The notes beneath the pieces are model-generated. The model did not search any database. It saw only the letters and a program-made list of their open reading frames with translations, and had not been told where the DNA came from. Below are positions 42,385 through 50,712 of a DNA stretch of 64,000 bases, one piece after another. Position numbers and translations under genes: made by a program. Origin of the DNA: JAKQEM01 sp964391185 (GTDB lineage: Bacteria; Patescibacteriota; Gracilibacteria; Peribacterales; Peribacteraceae); contig CAYMIX010000005.1 of NCBI GenBank assembly GCA_964391185.1, positions 55,546-119,545 of the forward strand, written 5' to 3'. The first letter of the stretch is position 1. Each line of letters starts with the position of its first letter.

Positions 42385-43794
42385 TTACAAATTCCAGTCG
42401 GCATGGAACGATCCTTCTTTATCAAGACGTTCGAATGTGTGAGCGCCAAAACAGTCGCGCAATGCTTGGACTAAATTCTGGGGAAGGCGTTCTGTGCGGT
42501 AACTATCGTAGTACCAGAGTGCAGATGACATTGCTGGGAGCGGAATGCCACGTAACGCCCCAAGTGCCACAATTCGTCGCCAATCGATTTGGTTCTGACC
42601 GGCGAAGCGTGCACGCAGTGCCAAGCCTGCATCACGATCTCCTGCGAAAGCTTTCTGATACAGCTCAACCATCGTCGAACGAATGATGCAGCCGCCACAC
42701 CACACTCTACAAATTTCTGGAATATTCAAGTTCCATCCAGCAGAAGATTGCTTGGATCCTTCGGAAAGCAATTGTAAACCTTGTGCGTAGGCATTGAGCA
42801 TACTGAGCTCCAGTGCAACGCGCACATTCGCTATTAAATCTTTTTTGTCGATCGGAATATCATCAACGACGAGAGGTGTTGCTTTGGCCTGCAACGTGCG
42901 AAAATCTTTCGCGCTCGACATAATGCGCGCATCAACACCAGCAGTAACCGTTGGAACTGCGACGCCATAATTGAAAGCAGCAATAGTTGTCCATTTACCA
43001 GTCCCCTTTTGCGCAGCAGCATCCTTGATAACATCAATAAGATCTGCAGAGGATGGATCATCTTTCTTTGTGAAAATTTTTGCGGTGATTTCCATGAGGA
43101 ATCCTTTCAAGTCTTGGCTGCGACTCCACTCGCCGAAAACATCCGCGAGTTCTTTGTTTGATAACCCACCAAGAGATTTCAGCAAATGATATGACTCAGC
43201 GATAAGCTGCATGATGCCGTATTCAATTCCATTGTGGACTGTTTTTACGAAGTGACCTGCGCCATCAGGGCCGATGTATGAGACACACTTTCCCCCTTGG
43301 CCATCATCCGCAGCCATTTTCTTGAAGAGTGGTTCGAGCAAATCGTACGCAGCTTTATCGCCGCCAGGCATCATGCTTGGACCATGCAATGCTCCTTCTT
43401 CTCCGCCACTCACGCCCATTCCGATAAAGTGTAAGCTTTTGGCTTTCAGCTTTTGGGTTCTAGCTTGCGTGTCTTCATCGTGACTATTTCCCGCATCAAT
43501 CAGAATATCCCCGGCCGTGAGGAACTCTTGTAACTGTGTAATCATTTCATCAACTGCTTCACCTGCCTTCACCATCAAGAGAATGGGTCGAGGTGATTGC
43601 AACGCTCCAACGAACTCCTCAATAGTTTTCGTTGCAATAAATGTTCCTTCGGACCCAAAGTTTTTCATAAATTCATCCGTTTTCTCTGGTGTGCGATTGA
43701 ACAATACAACGGTCGCCCCATTACGAGCGGCGTTGCGGGCAAGGTTTGCACCCATTGTACCTAAGCCGATAACTCCTAATTGCATAGTACTCAT
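42385..43794 (-). CDS. gnd: 6-phosphogluconate dehydrogenase, decarboxylating
   Basis: Oxidises 6-phosphogluconate to ribulose-5-phosphate with NADP+ or NAD+. The 469-aa protein has the nucleotide fold start GVIGLGTMGANLARN, DAGNSHDEDT, GMGVSGGEEGALHGPS, the catalytic K..HNG..YG set (FVKTVHNGIEYGIMQ) and the all-helical C-domain with KGTGKWT. It is the long, dimeric-type enzyme. It starts 2 nt after the transaldolase stop, so the two pentose-phosphate genes form an operon. No glucose-6-phosphate dehydrogenase is in the window. Confidence 0.96.
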   Translation of the reverse strand: MSTMQLGVIGLGTMGANLARNAARNGATVVLFNRTPEKTDEFMKNFGSEGTFIATKTIEEFVGALQSPRPILLMVKAGEAVDEMITQLQEFLTAGDILIDAGNSHDEDTQARTQKLKAKSLHFIGMGVSGGEEGALHGPSMMPGGDKAAYDLLEPLFKKMAADDGQGGKCVSYIGPDGAGHFVKTVHNGIEYGIMQLIAESYHLLKSLGGLSNKELADVFGEWSRSQDLKGFLMEITAKIFTKKDDPSSADLIDVIKDAAAQKGTGKWTTIAAFNYGVAVPTVTAGVDARIMSSAKDFRTLQAKATPLVVDDIPIDKKDLIANVRVALELSMLNAYAQGLQLLSEGSKQSSAGWNLNIPEICRVWCGGCIIRSTMVELYQKAFAGDRDAGLALRARFAGQNQIDWRRIVALGALRGIPLPAMSSALWYYDSYRTERLPQNLVQALRDCFGAHTFERLDKEGSFHADWNL

Positions 43795-43796
43795 AA

Positions 43797-44438
43797 TTAT
43801 TTCTTCACAGATTTCCAGTCATCCATAAACTTTTTCAGACCAGCATCCGTGAGTGAATGCTTTGGTAATTCCACCATGACGCTATATGGCATCGTTGCGA
43901 TGTGAGCTCCCAGGAGCAATGCACGATGAACGTGTGCGACGTTGCGAACAGATGCGACGAGCACTTCTGTTTTGATGCCGTAGTTTTTGAATGCAGTGAC
44001 AATATCTTCAATCACTTTCATTCCATCTTCACCTTTATCATCCAATCGTCCGACGAATGGACTGACCATTGTGGCACCAGCTTTCGCAGCCATAATCGCC
44101 TGCTCAACTGAAAATACGAGAGTGGTATTTGTACGAATCTTTTTTGCAGACAAAGCCTTCAATGCTTTGAGGCCTTCGACAGTCATCGGAACTTTTACGA
44201 CAACGTTCTTGTGCCACGATGCATACTGCAATCCTTGTTTGATCATCTCCTTGGAATCCTCCGCAGTCACTTGTGCACTCACGGACTTCGCATACTTACA
44301 CATCGCAAGGACAGTTTTCTTAAAATCCTTCCCCTCTTTCGCAACAAGAGATGGATTGGTAGTGACACCATCGAGGATGCCCCAACTGGCAACTTCGGCA
44401 ACCTGTTCAACGTTTGCTGTGTCTAGGTAGAACTTCAT
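43797..44438 (-). CDS. tal: Transaldolase, short (TalC/fructose-6-P aldolase-like) type
   Basis: Transfers a dihydroxyacetone unit in the non-oxidative pentose phosphate pathway. The 213-aa protein has MKFYLDTANVEQV, GVTTNPSLVAK, the Schiff-base lysine in VVVKVPMT and VSPFVGRLDD, typical of the short TalC-like subfamily that also includes fructose-6-phosphate aldolase. The ATG at 44438 was chosen over 44510 because an extended -10 (TGCTACACT, hexamer 44445-44450) ends 6 nt upstream. First gene of tal-gnd. Confidence 0.92.
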   Translation of the reverse strand: MKFYLDTANVEQVAEVASWGILDGVTTNPSLVAKEGKDFKKTVLAMCKYAKSVSAQVTAEDSKEMIKQGLQYASWHKNVVVKVPMTVEGLKALKALSAKKIRTNTTLVFSVEQAIMAAKAGATMVSPFVGRLDDKGEDGMKVIEDIVTAFKNYGIKTEVLVASVRNVAHVHRALLLGAHIATMPYSVMVELPKHSLTDAGLKKFMDDWKSVKK

Positions 44439-44510
44439 ACCGGAAGTGTAGCACGAAATCCGTACAGAACACTTGCATCTGTACGTCCTCATACGCGAGG
44501 ATACTTTCAC

Positions 44511-45266
44511 ATGCCAACCATCAAGCGGACACTATCGGCAGCAGCGTTACTCGTGCTCGTTGCATGTAACGAACCGACAACCATCATTCATGCTCCGAAA
44601 GATGTAGACGGGATAGAGGGGATAAACGGGATAGATGCGTCTTCATCAACATCGTCAGTAACCTCTATACCGTCTACCCCATCTGCAGCCTCTACCCCCT
44701 CATCCGTCCGCATAGCGATGGCATTCGGCTCGCAAGCCCCACATGCGAATTGGAATCCTCCTTATGATGAAGCATGCGAAGAAGCATCACTCATCATCGT
44801 TCATCACTATCTGGAGAGAACGCCGCTGAATCCAACCATCATGGATAAGAATATTTTGGATATGGTTGCATTTGAGGAATCAAAAGGACTACCGATTGAT
44901 ATCGATATGTTCCAGCTGGCGGATGTCGCAAAAGAAATGTTTGGGTATGAAACAGAAGTATTGGAAGGAAATGATGTACGTATCGAACGCATCGAAGAAG
45001 AACTCGCGAAAGGTAATCCGATCATTGTCCCACTTGCGGGCCAGGATATCGGAAACCCAAACTACACCGGAGATGGGCCGCCATATCATGTGCTTGTGAT
45101 CCTCGGTTACGATTCCAAAAATTTCATCACGCACGATGTGGGAACACGCAAAGGCGAAAACTATGTGTACCGCAAAGAAGTGATCATGGATGCAATCCAT
45201 GACTGGAATGGAAGTGTCGATACGATCCGAAGTGGTCCAAGGAGACTTTTGGTAGTTACTAAGTGA
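44511..45266 (+). CDS. Lipoprotein with C39-like cysteine peptidase domain
   Basis: A 251-aa predicted lipoprotein: lipobox LVAC at the end of the signal peptide, then a Ser/Thr-rich linker (about 40-67). The C39-like domain follows, with PYDEACEEASLIIVHHY (Cys), PYHVLVILGYD (His) and FITHDVG (Asp-bearing strand). Peptidase_C39_2 proteins may cut peptides or act at the cell wall. GATACT (44500-44505) ends 5 nt before the ATG at 44511. It diverges from tal. Confidence 0.8.
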   Translation: MPTIKRTLSAAALLVLVACNEPTTIIHAPKDVDGIEGINGIDASSSTSSVTSIPSTPSAASTPSSVRIAMAFGSQAPHANWNPPYDEACEEASLIIVHHYLERTPLNPTIMDKNILDMVAFEESKGLPIDIDMFQLADVAKEMFGYETEVLEGNDVRIERIEEELAKGNPIIVPLAGQDIGNPNYTGDGPPYHVLVILGYDSKNFITHDVGTRKGENYVYRKEVIMDAIHDWNGSVDTIRSGPRRLLVVTK

Positions 45267-45309
45267 TGTGGATTGTGTACTTACCTAAACGTGTTACGAT
45301 CAATCTCCT

Positions 45310-46098
45310 ATGGTACATAAACCAAGCGAAGATTTGCCTGAGAATAACCCCTCTCATGGACCACGTGCTCCTAAAGCAAAACTATTGTTCCCTGATATTG
45401 ACCCCAAAGAACTGCCCGCAATTTTACAAGTTGATCACCGAACGGTGGCAGCAATTCGCCAAGTAATAGATAGTGGATTGGAAGGAAAAGAATTTCTCAT
45501 GAATGACACGCAAGCAACGTTTGTCATCGAATATATTCGCTACTGTTTATTGCAAAATTTAGGCGTAAAGAAAAACTTGGCCGCCGCAGCATTATATTTT
45601 CTTCGTAAGCAACCGAGCCGAGACCCAAAAACCTTGGAAGTTTTACAAGGTTCTGCAGTAATAGTGAATGAAGCGAAAAAATTAGAAGGTAAAGAGCCAC
45701 AAGTAATTACAGACAGCTCTTCCGCAGAAGCACCAGAAACAACACGAGCTCCAGCGGAAAAACCGAATTATCTCCGTGAAGCTCAAGACGCGTTGAAGAT
45801 GCAAAATTACGATGATGCCGCAGTGTTAGCGGCGCATGCTGCAGGCATACCAGGTGCTACTGTTGAATCCTTCCTGTGCGCCGGCATCTGCTACACACTT
45901 TGCGCAACAAAAAAGCCAGGATCCGCCGAGAGTAAAATTGAGGATCTAGGACAAGCTCTCGAATATTTTGAAACATTCATGATGCAATCAAAAAATAATC
46001 CAAAAATGTCTCAACAGCGCATGGCCATAAAGGCAAAAATCCGTGATGTTTCAACAATGCGAACAGAACTCATACGGAAGCACCAGAGCAAGAAATGA
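45310..46098 (+). CDS. Uncharacterised helical protein, 262 aa
   Basis: No family recognised. The N-terminal part (ELPAILQVDHRTVAAIRQVI) and middle (YIRYCLLQNLGVKKNLAAAALYF) are helical. A Glu/Ser/Pro linker follows at about 125-150, then a TPR-like C-terminal region (YLREAQDALKMQNYDDAAVL, DLGQALEYFETFM). It is cytoplasmic by composition. TACGAT (45295-45300) lies 9 nt before the ATG. Confidence 0.6.
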   Translation: MVHKPSEDLPENNPSHGPRAPKAKLLFPDIDPKELPAILQVDHRTVAAIRQVIDSGLEGKEFLMNDTQATFVIEYIRYCLLQNLGVKKNLAAAALYFLRKQPSRDPKTLEVLQGSAVIVNEAKKLEGKEPQVITDSSSAEAPETTRAPAEKPNYLREAQDALKMQNYDDAAVLAAHAAGIPGATVESFLCAGICYTLCATKKPGSAESKIEDLGQALEYFETFMMQSKNNPKMSQQRMAIKAKIRDVSTMRTELIRKHQSKK

Positions 46099-46159
46099 CA
46101 CATGTTGCTTATATTTTCTAAATATGTTATAATATATACGTAATATTTCCCCATTATCT

Positions 46160-46447
46160 ATGCCATCTCTTCCTCGCAGTAATCCTCCAGGAACGCCACG
46201 CGAAGAACGCTATCGAACAGAAATTGATATTACTGGCGCTGATCCTAATACAGTTGATTCTCAGACGTTTGCTCGTTACCTCGATAGGAATGGGAAAATA
46301 CTCGTGACTAAGCAGTCCACCATAATCGGAGGGGCACATACAGAAAGAACTATCGGCCCTGACGATCCATCATATGAAGAGATTTCTGGAAAGCTGCGCG
46401 ATGGTCTTGCTGGAATCCTCATAGACGTTCCCGAGATGCCACAGTAA
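46160..46447 (+). CDS. Uncharacterised 95-aa protein
   Basis: A polar, charged small protein (MPSLPRSNPPGTPREERYRT start, GPDDPSYEEISGKLRDGL near the end) without recognisable motif. An extended -10 (TGTTATAAT, 46128-46133) is 26 nt upstream, and a good terminator follows the stop. Both support a real single-gene unit. Function unknown. Confidence 0.6.
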   Translation: MPSLPRSNPPGTPREERYRTEIDITGADPNTVDSQTFARYLDRNGKILVTKQSTIIGGAHTERTIGPDDPSYEEISGKLRDGLAGILIDVPEMPQ

Positions 46448-46465
46448 TTATGGAGTTGAAATATC

Positions 46466-46503
46466 ATCCGGACGAAGGGCTGTAGGCCTCCGTTCGGATT
46501 TTT
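46466..46503 (+). terminator. Rho-independent terminator
   Basis: ATCCGGACG (46466-46474) pairs with CGTTCGGAT (46491-46499) with one G.U pair, followed by TTTTT. The loop contains a second small stem (GGC/GCC). It closes the 95-aa gene unit. Confidence 0.85.
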
Positions 46504-46528
46504 AAAAATATGTGCATTTTACAAACAC

Positions 46529-46583
46529 TTGTATCTTGTTCTTACATCATATTTGTATCTTGCATCTCGTATCTTGTATCTTT
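46529..46583 (+). repeat. TTGTATCTTG-type short direct repeats upstream of tkt
   Basis: TTGTATCTTG occurs at 46529 and 46553, with close variants near 46567 and 46574. The last contains TATCTT (46577-46582), which ends 6 nt before the tkt start and is probably the -10. The other copies may be alternative promoters or a slippage-prone repeat. Confidence 0.5.
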
Positions 46584-46588
46584 CCGTC

Positions 46589-48883
46589 ATGACAACACGC
46601 CCTTCACGGAAAAATATTATTGGACAAGACCCCTCGGACGTTCCTATGTCCGCACAACGCGTTCTAGGTTCATCAGAAAAAGGAGACATGCATTGGATTG
46701 GGCCCAAGGAAGAAGCGAAGGTTTCGAAGGAAGATCTTGAAGCCTACAAATCTGCACACACGATCATGGCACATTTGTGCGTACAAGCGCCGACCGCACA
46801 TGCATCTGGTCACCCGGGCGGGCCACTATCAGCATTCACATTCGCCTATTTCCTCAGTAAGCGTCGCGATCCACACACCGATCAACCATTGCGCATCAGC
46901 GCAGGACACTTGAGCTTGCTCTCCTATGGACTGCAATGGATGTTCGGACGCGAAGGTTCTGACAAGCGATTGGCTTCTCCAAAAGCAATTATCGAAAATT
47001 TCCGTATTCCCAATGGATTACCTGGACACGTGGAAGCGGGCATCGGCGATATTCCATTCGGAACCGGACCGCTTGGCAAAGCAACAAGTCACGGGCTCGG
47101 AACTGCGTTTGGACTCAAGTATCTCAAGAAACCAGGAGTGGTAGATGTACTCCTCGCTGATGGCGACTCCCAAGAGGGGCAGGTGGCAGAAGCGTTGCGA
47201 CTCGCATCGCATCTGCAATTGGATAACCTCGTCGTCCACGGCGACTGGAATGATATTCAACTCTCGGACCTCCCAAGTAAAACAGTTGCTGCAGACTTTG
47301 CATCACTCGCACATGCAGCTGGATGGAATGTGATCGAAGTGCAAAATGGCAATGATCCTGCGCAGGTAATCGCCGCTCAGGAACTTGCTGATTCACTCAC
47401 CGGAAAAGGCCGTCCGATATTTGTCTGTTATTACACAACAATGGGCAACGGCATTTCTTTTATGGAAGAAGGATCGAACACGGGAAAGAAAAACTATCAC
47501 GGCGCTCCCCTATCCAAGGATGAACACGACGCGGCACTGAAAGAACTTCCATCATTGGAAGATGCTATAAAAGCATACGCATCGCATCAGAAAGCGGAAA
47601 AAAAGCGTTACACTTCCAAAAAACCAACGGTCACAGACATTCCACTTATATGGACGACTGCTGGATACAAGCGAACAATCACTGCCGATAAAGGCGCTGC
47701 TCGAAAAGATTTCGGTGCAACGCATTTGAAAAATCTCATGAAACTCGATGACCGCATCATCGTTCTTCACGCTGATCTCGCTGCCTCTGGTGGATTTGAT
47801 AAAGTGCAAAAAGATTTTCCTACACGTGTCATCAACGTCGGAGTGGCAGAAGCAAACATGTACATGATGGCTGCGGGCATGCGACAAGTGGGATTACTTC
47901 CAGTGACCTATACATTCGCAGCGTTTGGAACAAATGAAGCTCGCGCGAATGCACGCCTTATCGATATCAATTGCGCTCACACACGTTGTGGAATTATCCA
48001 CGACTGCACACACTCAGGGTTGAGCGTCGGGGAAGATGGTGAAACACATCAGGAACAAAACTATGTAAATATTCCGCTTCACCATACTCAAGTGTGGGTA
48101 CCGGGAGATTCCAACCAAGCAGGAGCGATGGCTGAGCGCGCACTCGCAATCAGTGCCGAAGGCCATGAAAGCGTGTACATATTTTCTGCTCGCAGCGATC
48201 ATCCGCAAGTTCTCACGCCGAAAGGTGACGTCATGTACGGTGAGGATTATGTCTATGACGGTGCGATCGATATCGTGCGCGGAGCCGGAAACATGGAGGA
48301 CAAAGTGACAATCATTGCGACAGGCATCACACTGCATGCAGCCATACAAGCTGCAGATGAAATGGAAGATGTGCGCGTACTCAACGTGTCATGTATTCGT
48401 CCGATTGATGCATCTGCAATTATTCAAGCAGCACTCGAAACTGCACACTTGATCGTCGTGGAAGACCACAACACTGAAGGAGGACTTGCAACACAAGTGG
48501 CGGACATTATCGCAGACTTCCAACTCCCTTGTTCCCTTCGTCGTCTTGGCCTCACGCACTATTTCCCATCTGGTAAGGCAGAGGACCTCATGCTTTTTGC
48601 AGGACTCGATAAAGACAGCATCATCGATGCAGTGGAAGACATGATGCACCACGAAGTTGCTGGCGGTGAAGATGCATTTGTCAGTGCGGTGTATGCAATG
48701 AAACAAAATATGAGCACGAGCAGATTCCGTTTGAAGGCATTGCCATACATCGAACGACTTGCGACCGACAAACTGTACCTTGACCACCTTCGCAGCTTCT
48801 GGAGCAAGCGAACTATCCCTGTGTCTAAACTACCAACGAATACTGTACTCAGGAAAATGCTTGGAGAGGATTCCGAAGGTTAA
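46589..48883 (+). CDS. tkt: Transketolase
   Basis: A thiamine-diphosphate enzyme of the pentose phosphate pathway. The 764-aa protein has HTIMAHLCVQAPTAHASGHPGGPLS (TPP domain, read as two parts), the GDS...DWND variant of the GDG...N motif (DVLLADGDSQEGQVAEAL), the pyrimidine-domain block RVINVGVAEANMYMMAAGM, and the C-terminal DHNTEGGLATQVADII. It is about 100 residues longer than E. coli TktA, with extra N- and C-terminal segments. TATCTT ends 6 nt before the ATG at 46589; the in-frame ATG at 46529 lies in the upstream repeat. With tal and gnd it supports a mostly non-oxidative pathway. Confidence 0.93.
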   Translation: MTTRPSRKNIIGQDPSDVPMSAQRVLGSSEKGDMHWIGPKEEAKVSKEDLEAYKSAHTIMAHLCVQAPTAHASGHPGGPLSAFTFAYFLSKRRDPHTDQPLRISAGHLSLLSYGLQWMFGREGSDKRLASPKAIIENFRIPNGLPGHVEAGIGDIPFGTGPLGKATSHGLGTAFGLKYLKKPGVVDVLLADGDSQEGQVAEALRLASHLQLDNLVVHGDWNDIQLSDLPSKTVAADFASLAHAAGWNVIEVQNGNDPAQVIAAQELADSLTGKGRPIFVCYYTTMGNGISFMEEGSNTGKKNYHGAPLSKDEHDAALKELPSLEDAIKAYASHQKAEKKRYTSKKPTVTDIPLIWTTAGYKRTITADKGAARKDFGATHLKNLMKLDDRIIVLHADLAASGGFDKVQKDFPTRVINVGVAEANMYMMAAGMRQVGLLPVTYTFAAFGTNEARANARLIDINCAHTRCGIIHDCTHSGLSVGEDGETHQEQNYVNIPLHHTQVWVPGDSNQAGAMAERALAISAEGHESVYIFSARSDHPQVLTPKGDVMYGEDYVYDGAIDIVRGAGNMEDKVTIIATGITLHAAIQAADEMEDVRVLNVSCIRPIDASAIIQAALETAHLIVVEDHNTEGGLATQVADIIADFQLPCSLRRLGLTHYFPSGKAEDLMLFAGLDKDSIIDAVEDMMHHEVAGGEDAFVSAVYAMKQNMSTSRFRLKALPYIERLATDKLYLDHLRSFWSKRTIPVSKLPTNTVLRKMLGEDSEG

Positions 48884-48930
48884 TGCCAATAAATGGCGAG
48901 ATTTAGCCGTGCAGCTCGGCAAAAATCCGT

Positions 48931-48936
48931 TACAAT
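48931..48936 (+). promoter_or_regulatory. -10 element of tRNA-Ser(TGA)
   Basis: TACAAT ends 6 nt before the first base of the mature tRNA, so transcription would start at or next to the mature 5' end. No strong -35 is seen. Confidence 0.6.
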
Positions 48937-48942
48937 ACGTAC

Positions 48943-49033
48943 GGAGAGATGGCCGAGTGGTCGAAGGCGACCGACTTGAAATCGGTTAGACCTCAAAAAG
49001 GTCTCGTGGGTTCGAATCCCACTCTCTCCGCCA
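48943..49033 (+). tRNA. tRNA-Ser (anticodon TGA)
   Basis: A class II tRNA: acceptor GGAGAGA/TCTCTCC, anticodon stem CCGA./.TCGG with loop CTTGAAA (anticodon TGA), variable arm GACCTCAAAAAGGTC, T arm GGTTCGAATCC, discriminator G and encoded CCA (49031-49033). Downstream sequence resembles that of the other tRNA-Ser. Confidence 0.96.
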
Positions 49034-49166
49034 TGAACCACTCACTCGCTGTTGCTCGTTCGGGTACATGGCGAGCCAGCTAACTTAACTCAACAAAACT
49101 ATCGCAGAATGCTTTATTGTATTTTCTGATCACGCTATACTTGCTCATCATCTTTTTCCTTAATTC

Positions 49167-50108
49167 ATGAAAAGAATTTCCCCTATTCTCATCTCTCTCG
49201 TAGCATTCCAACTTGCTGCATGCACAGCAAACAACACAGGTAATCAAGCGCATTCGGAAGTCTCATCATCTTCTGAAGCAATGATGGAAGAGACAAAAAA
49301 CGTATTATACCGTGGGACATTGGAAGAAGCCGGCGTCAGTATTTTTATGCAAGGAACACATCGTCTTTCGCTGGATGACGGACGTTTCATCATGCTCGAA
49401 AGCGAGCAAGTCAATCTTGATCATTATATCGGTGAAGAAGTCGAAGTTTTTGGCGCAGTTCGTCCCACTGTTGAAGAGGGTGGAATGATCATGCGTGTCG
49501 AGAGTGTTAAGTCTCTTACATCAAGCTTGTCTTCATCGGTCGTAATAGACAATAACAGTTCTGCTTCATCTTCAGAATTTTCATCTGCAAGTTCTAGTGA
49601 CGCAGCTTCTTCTGCGGCTACAATTTCGTCTTCAGTCGCACAATTATCAAGTGTCACTGCTGTGACTACCACATCTTCCATCGCCGCTTCATCGATGGCC
49701 GCGTGGCAAGGCTCCGCTGAACTTTCTGCAAAAGCTGCGATCATGGCAAAAGATAAAATGGCGCCTGAACTCTGGACACAGAAATACTGCTCCACAACTA
49801 TTGGATATTGCATCCCTGTTCATAAGAATTGGTGGTTCAATTCATTTGGAACAACTTCGACGGCACTCTGGCATGTAGAAATTGGCACAACCGAGATGAC
49901 CAACCTAGGCGAAGGCCCACTCGTTGTTGACGTAGTTTCTGGCGATATTTCTGCCTCTGGCATGACTGACGGACAGGTAAAAGCTGAGAATGGCATGGTT
50001 ATTGGCGCACGTTCTTGGACTGGAAACCGCCACATTGAAGTACGTGGACCATCTAATCTCGAAGCTGCTATCCGCTATATCACAGCTGAATTGAAAGCTG
50101 CACAGTAA
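49167..50108 (+). CDS. Ser-rich lipoprotein
   Basis: A 313-aa predicted lipoprotein with lipobox LAAC in the signal peptide (MKRISPILISLVAFQLAAC). A first small domain (about 45-115; LEEAGVSIFMQGTHRLSLDD, YIGEEVEVFGAVRPT) has the pattern of an OB-like beta barrel. A long Ser/Ala linker (about 117-180) follows, then a second domain (KYCSTTIGYCIPVHKNWWFN) with two close cysteines. No family name is known to me. TATACT (49136-49141) predicts a leader of about 19 nt. Confidence 0.7.
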   Translation: MKRISPILISLVAFQLAACTANNTGNQAHSEVSSSSEAMMEETKNVLYRGTLEEAGVSIFMQGTHRLSLDDGRFIMLESEQVNLDHYIGEEVEVFGAVRPTVEEGGMIMRVESVKSLTSSLSSSVVIDNNSSASSSEFSSASSSDAASSAATISSSVAQLSSVTAVTTTSSIAASSMAAWQGSAELSAKAAIMAKDKMAPELWTQKYCSTTIGYCIPVHKNWWFNSFGTTSTALWHVEIGTTEMTNLGEGPLVVDVVSGDISASGMTDGQVKAENGMVIGARSWTGNRHIEVRGPSNLEAAIRYITAELKAAQ

Positions 50109-50158
50109 TTGAACGAAAATCACTGACTCTTAGGGATGGCATACGCTAGAATCGCGAT

Positions 50159-50710
50159 ATGCCATCTTTTTCGTATATTGCACGAACGGGTGAAGGAACA
50201 CTGGAAAAAGGAACTATTACTGCGAGCAGCTCAGAATCTGCTCGTGAAAAATTGCGAAAGAAGCAGTTAATGGTGGAAGAATTACAGGAAGATAATTCAC
50301 CTTCTACGACATCTATTGGCTTTGCAGGTTCTATGCCATGGACCACGACAGAAGATGATTTGAGCTCTGTGCCACCGCCATCTCCCGTATTACAAACTGC
50401 CGTAACTGAGGATGATACGGAATATCTTCCTCTGGTAGATACCTTGCGTCTCTTCGCCGGCTGGCTACTAGCATGGTATGCAGTTGTGTATCTGCTTGGC
50501 GGATATCAGCGTAATGGAAAAATCTCTGCGAGCATTCCATTCCTCCAGGCGTTATTCGAATCTCCTCTTGTCCTGCGCTTTGCATTCGGAACATTCCTCT
50601 TCCTCATGCTCACAAGCATCTACGCCTGGACAGGAAAAAGCACGGGTAAAGCAATCGCGCTGAGTGTTACAGGAATTATTACATTCTTGATTTTCCACTT
50701 CATCGCCTGA
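50159..50710 (+). CDS. GspF-N-terminal-like domain fused to a small membrane domain
   Basis: A 183-aa protein. Residues 1-45 (FSYIARTGEGTLEKGTITAS, ESAREKLRKKQLMVEEL) match the N-terminal signature of GspF/PilC platform proteins, but none of the GspF cytoplasmic helical domains follow. After a Ser/Pro linker come three helices (LRLFAGWLLAWYAVVYLLGG, VLRFAFGTFLFLMLTSIYAW, ALSVTGIITFLIFHFIA). It could regulate or dock on a type IV pilus-like machine. TAGAAT (50147-50152) ends 6 nt before the ATG. The next gene follows after 2 nt. Confidence 0.65.
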   Translation: MPSFSYIARTGEGTLEKGTITASSSESAREKLRKKQLMVEELQEDNSPSTTSIGFAGSMPWTTTEDDLSSVPPPSPVLQTAVTEDDTEYLPLVDTLRLFAGWLLAWYAVVYLLGGYQRNGKISASIPFLQALFESPLVLRFAFGTFLFLMLTSIYAWTGKSTGKAIALSVTGIITFLIFHFIA

Positions 50711-50712
50711 TC

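Noticed and set aside
46529..46583. CRISPR-like or tandem repeat array upstream of tkt
   Set aside because: Repeat units are only about 10 nt, irregularly spaced and imperfect; they read better as repeated promoter-like sequence.
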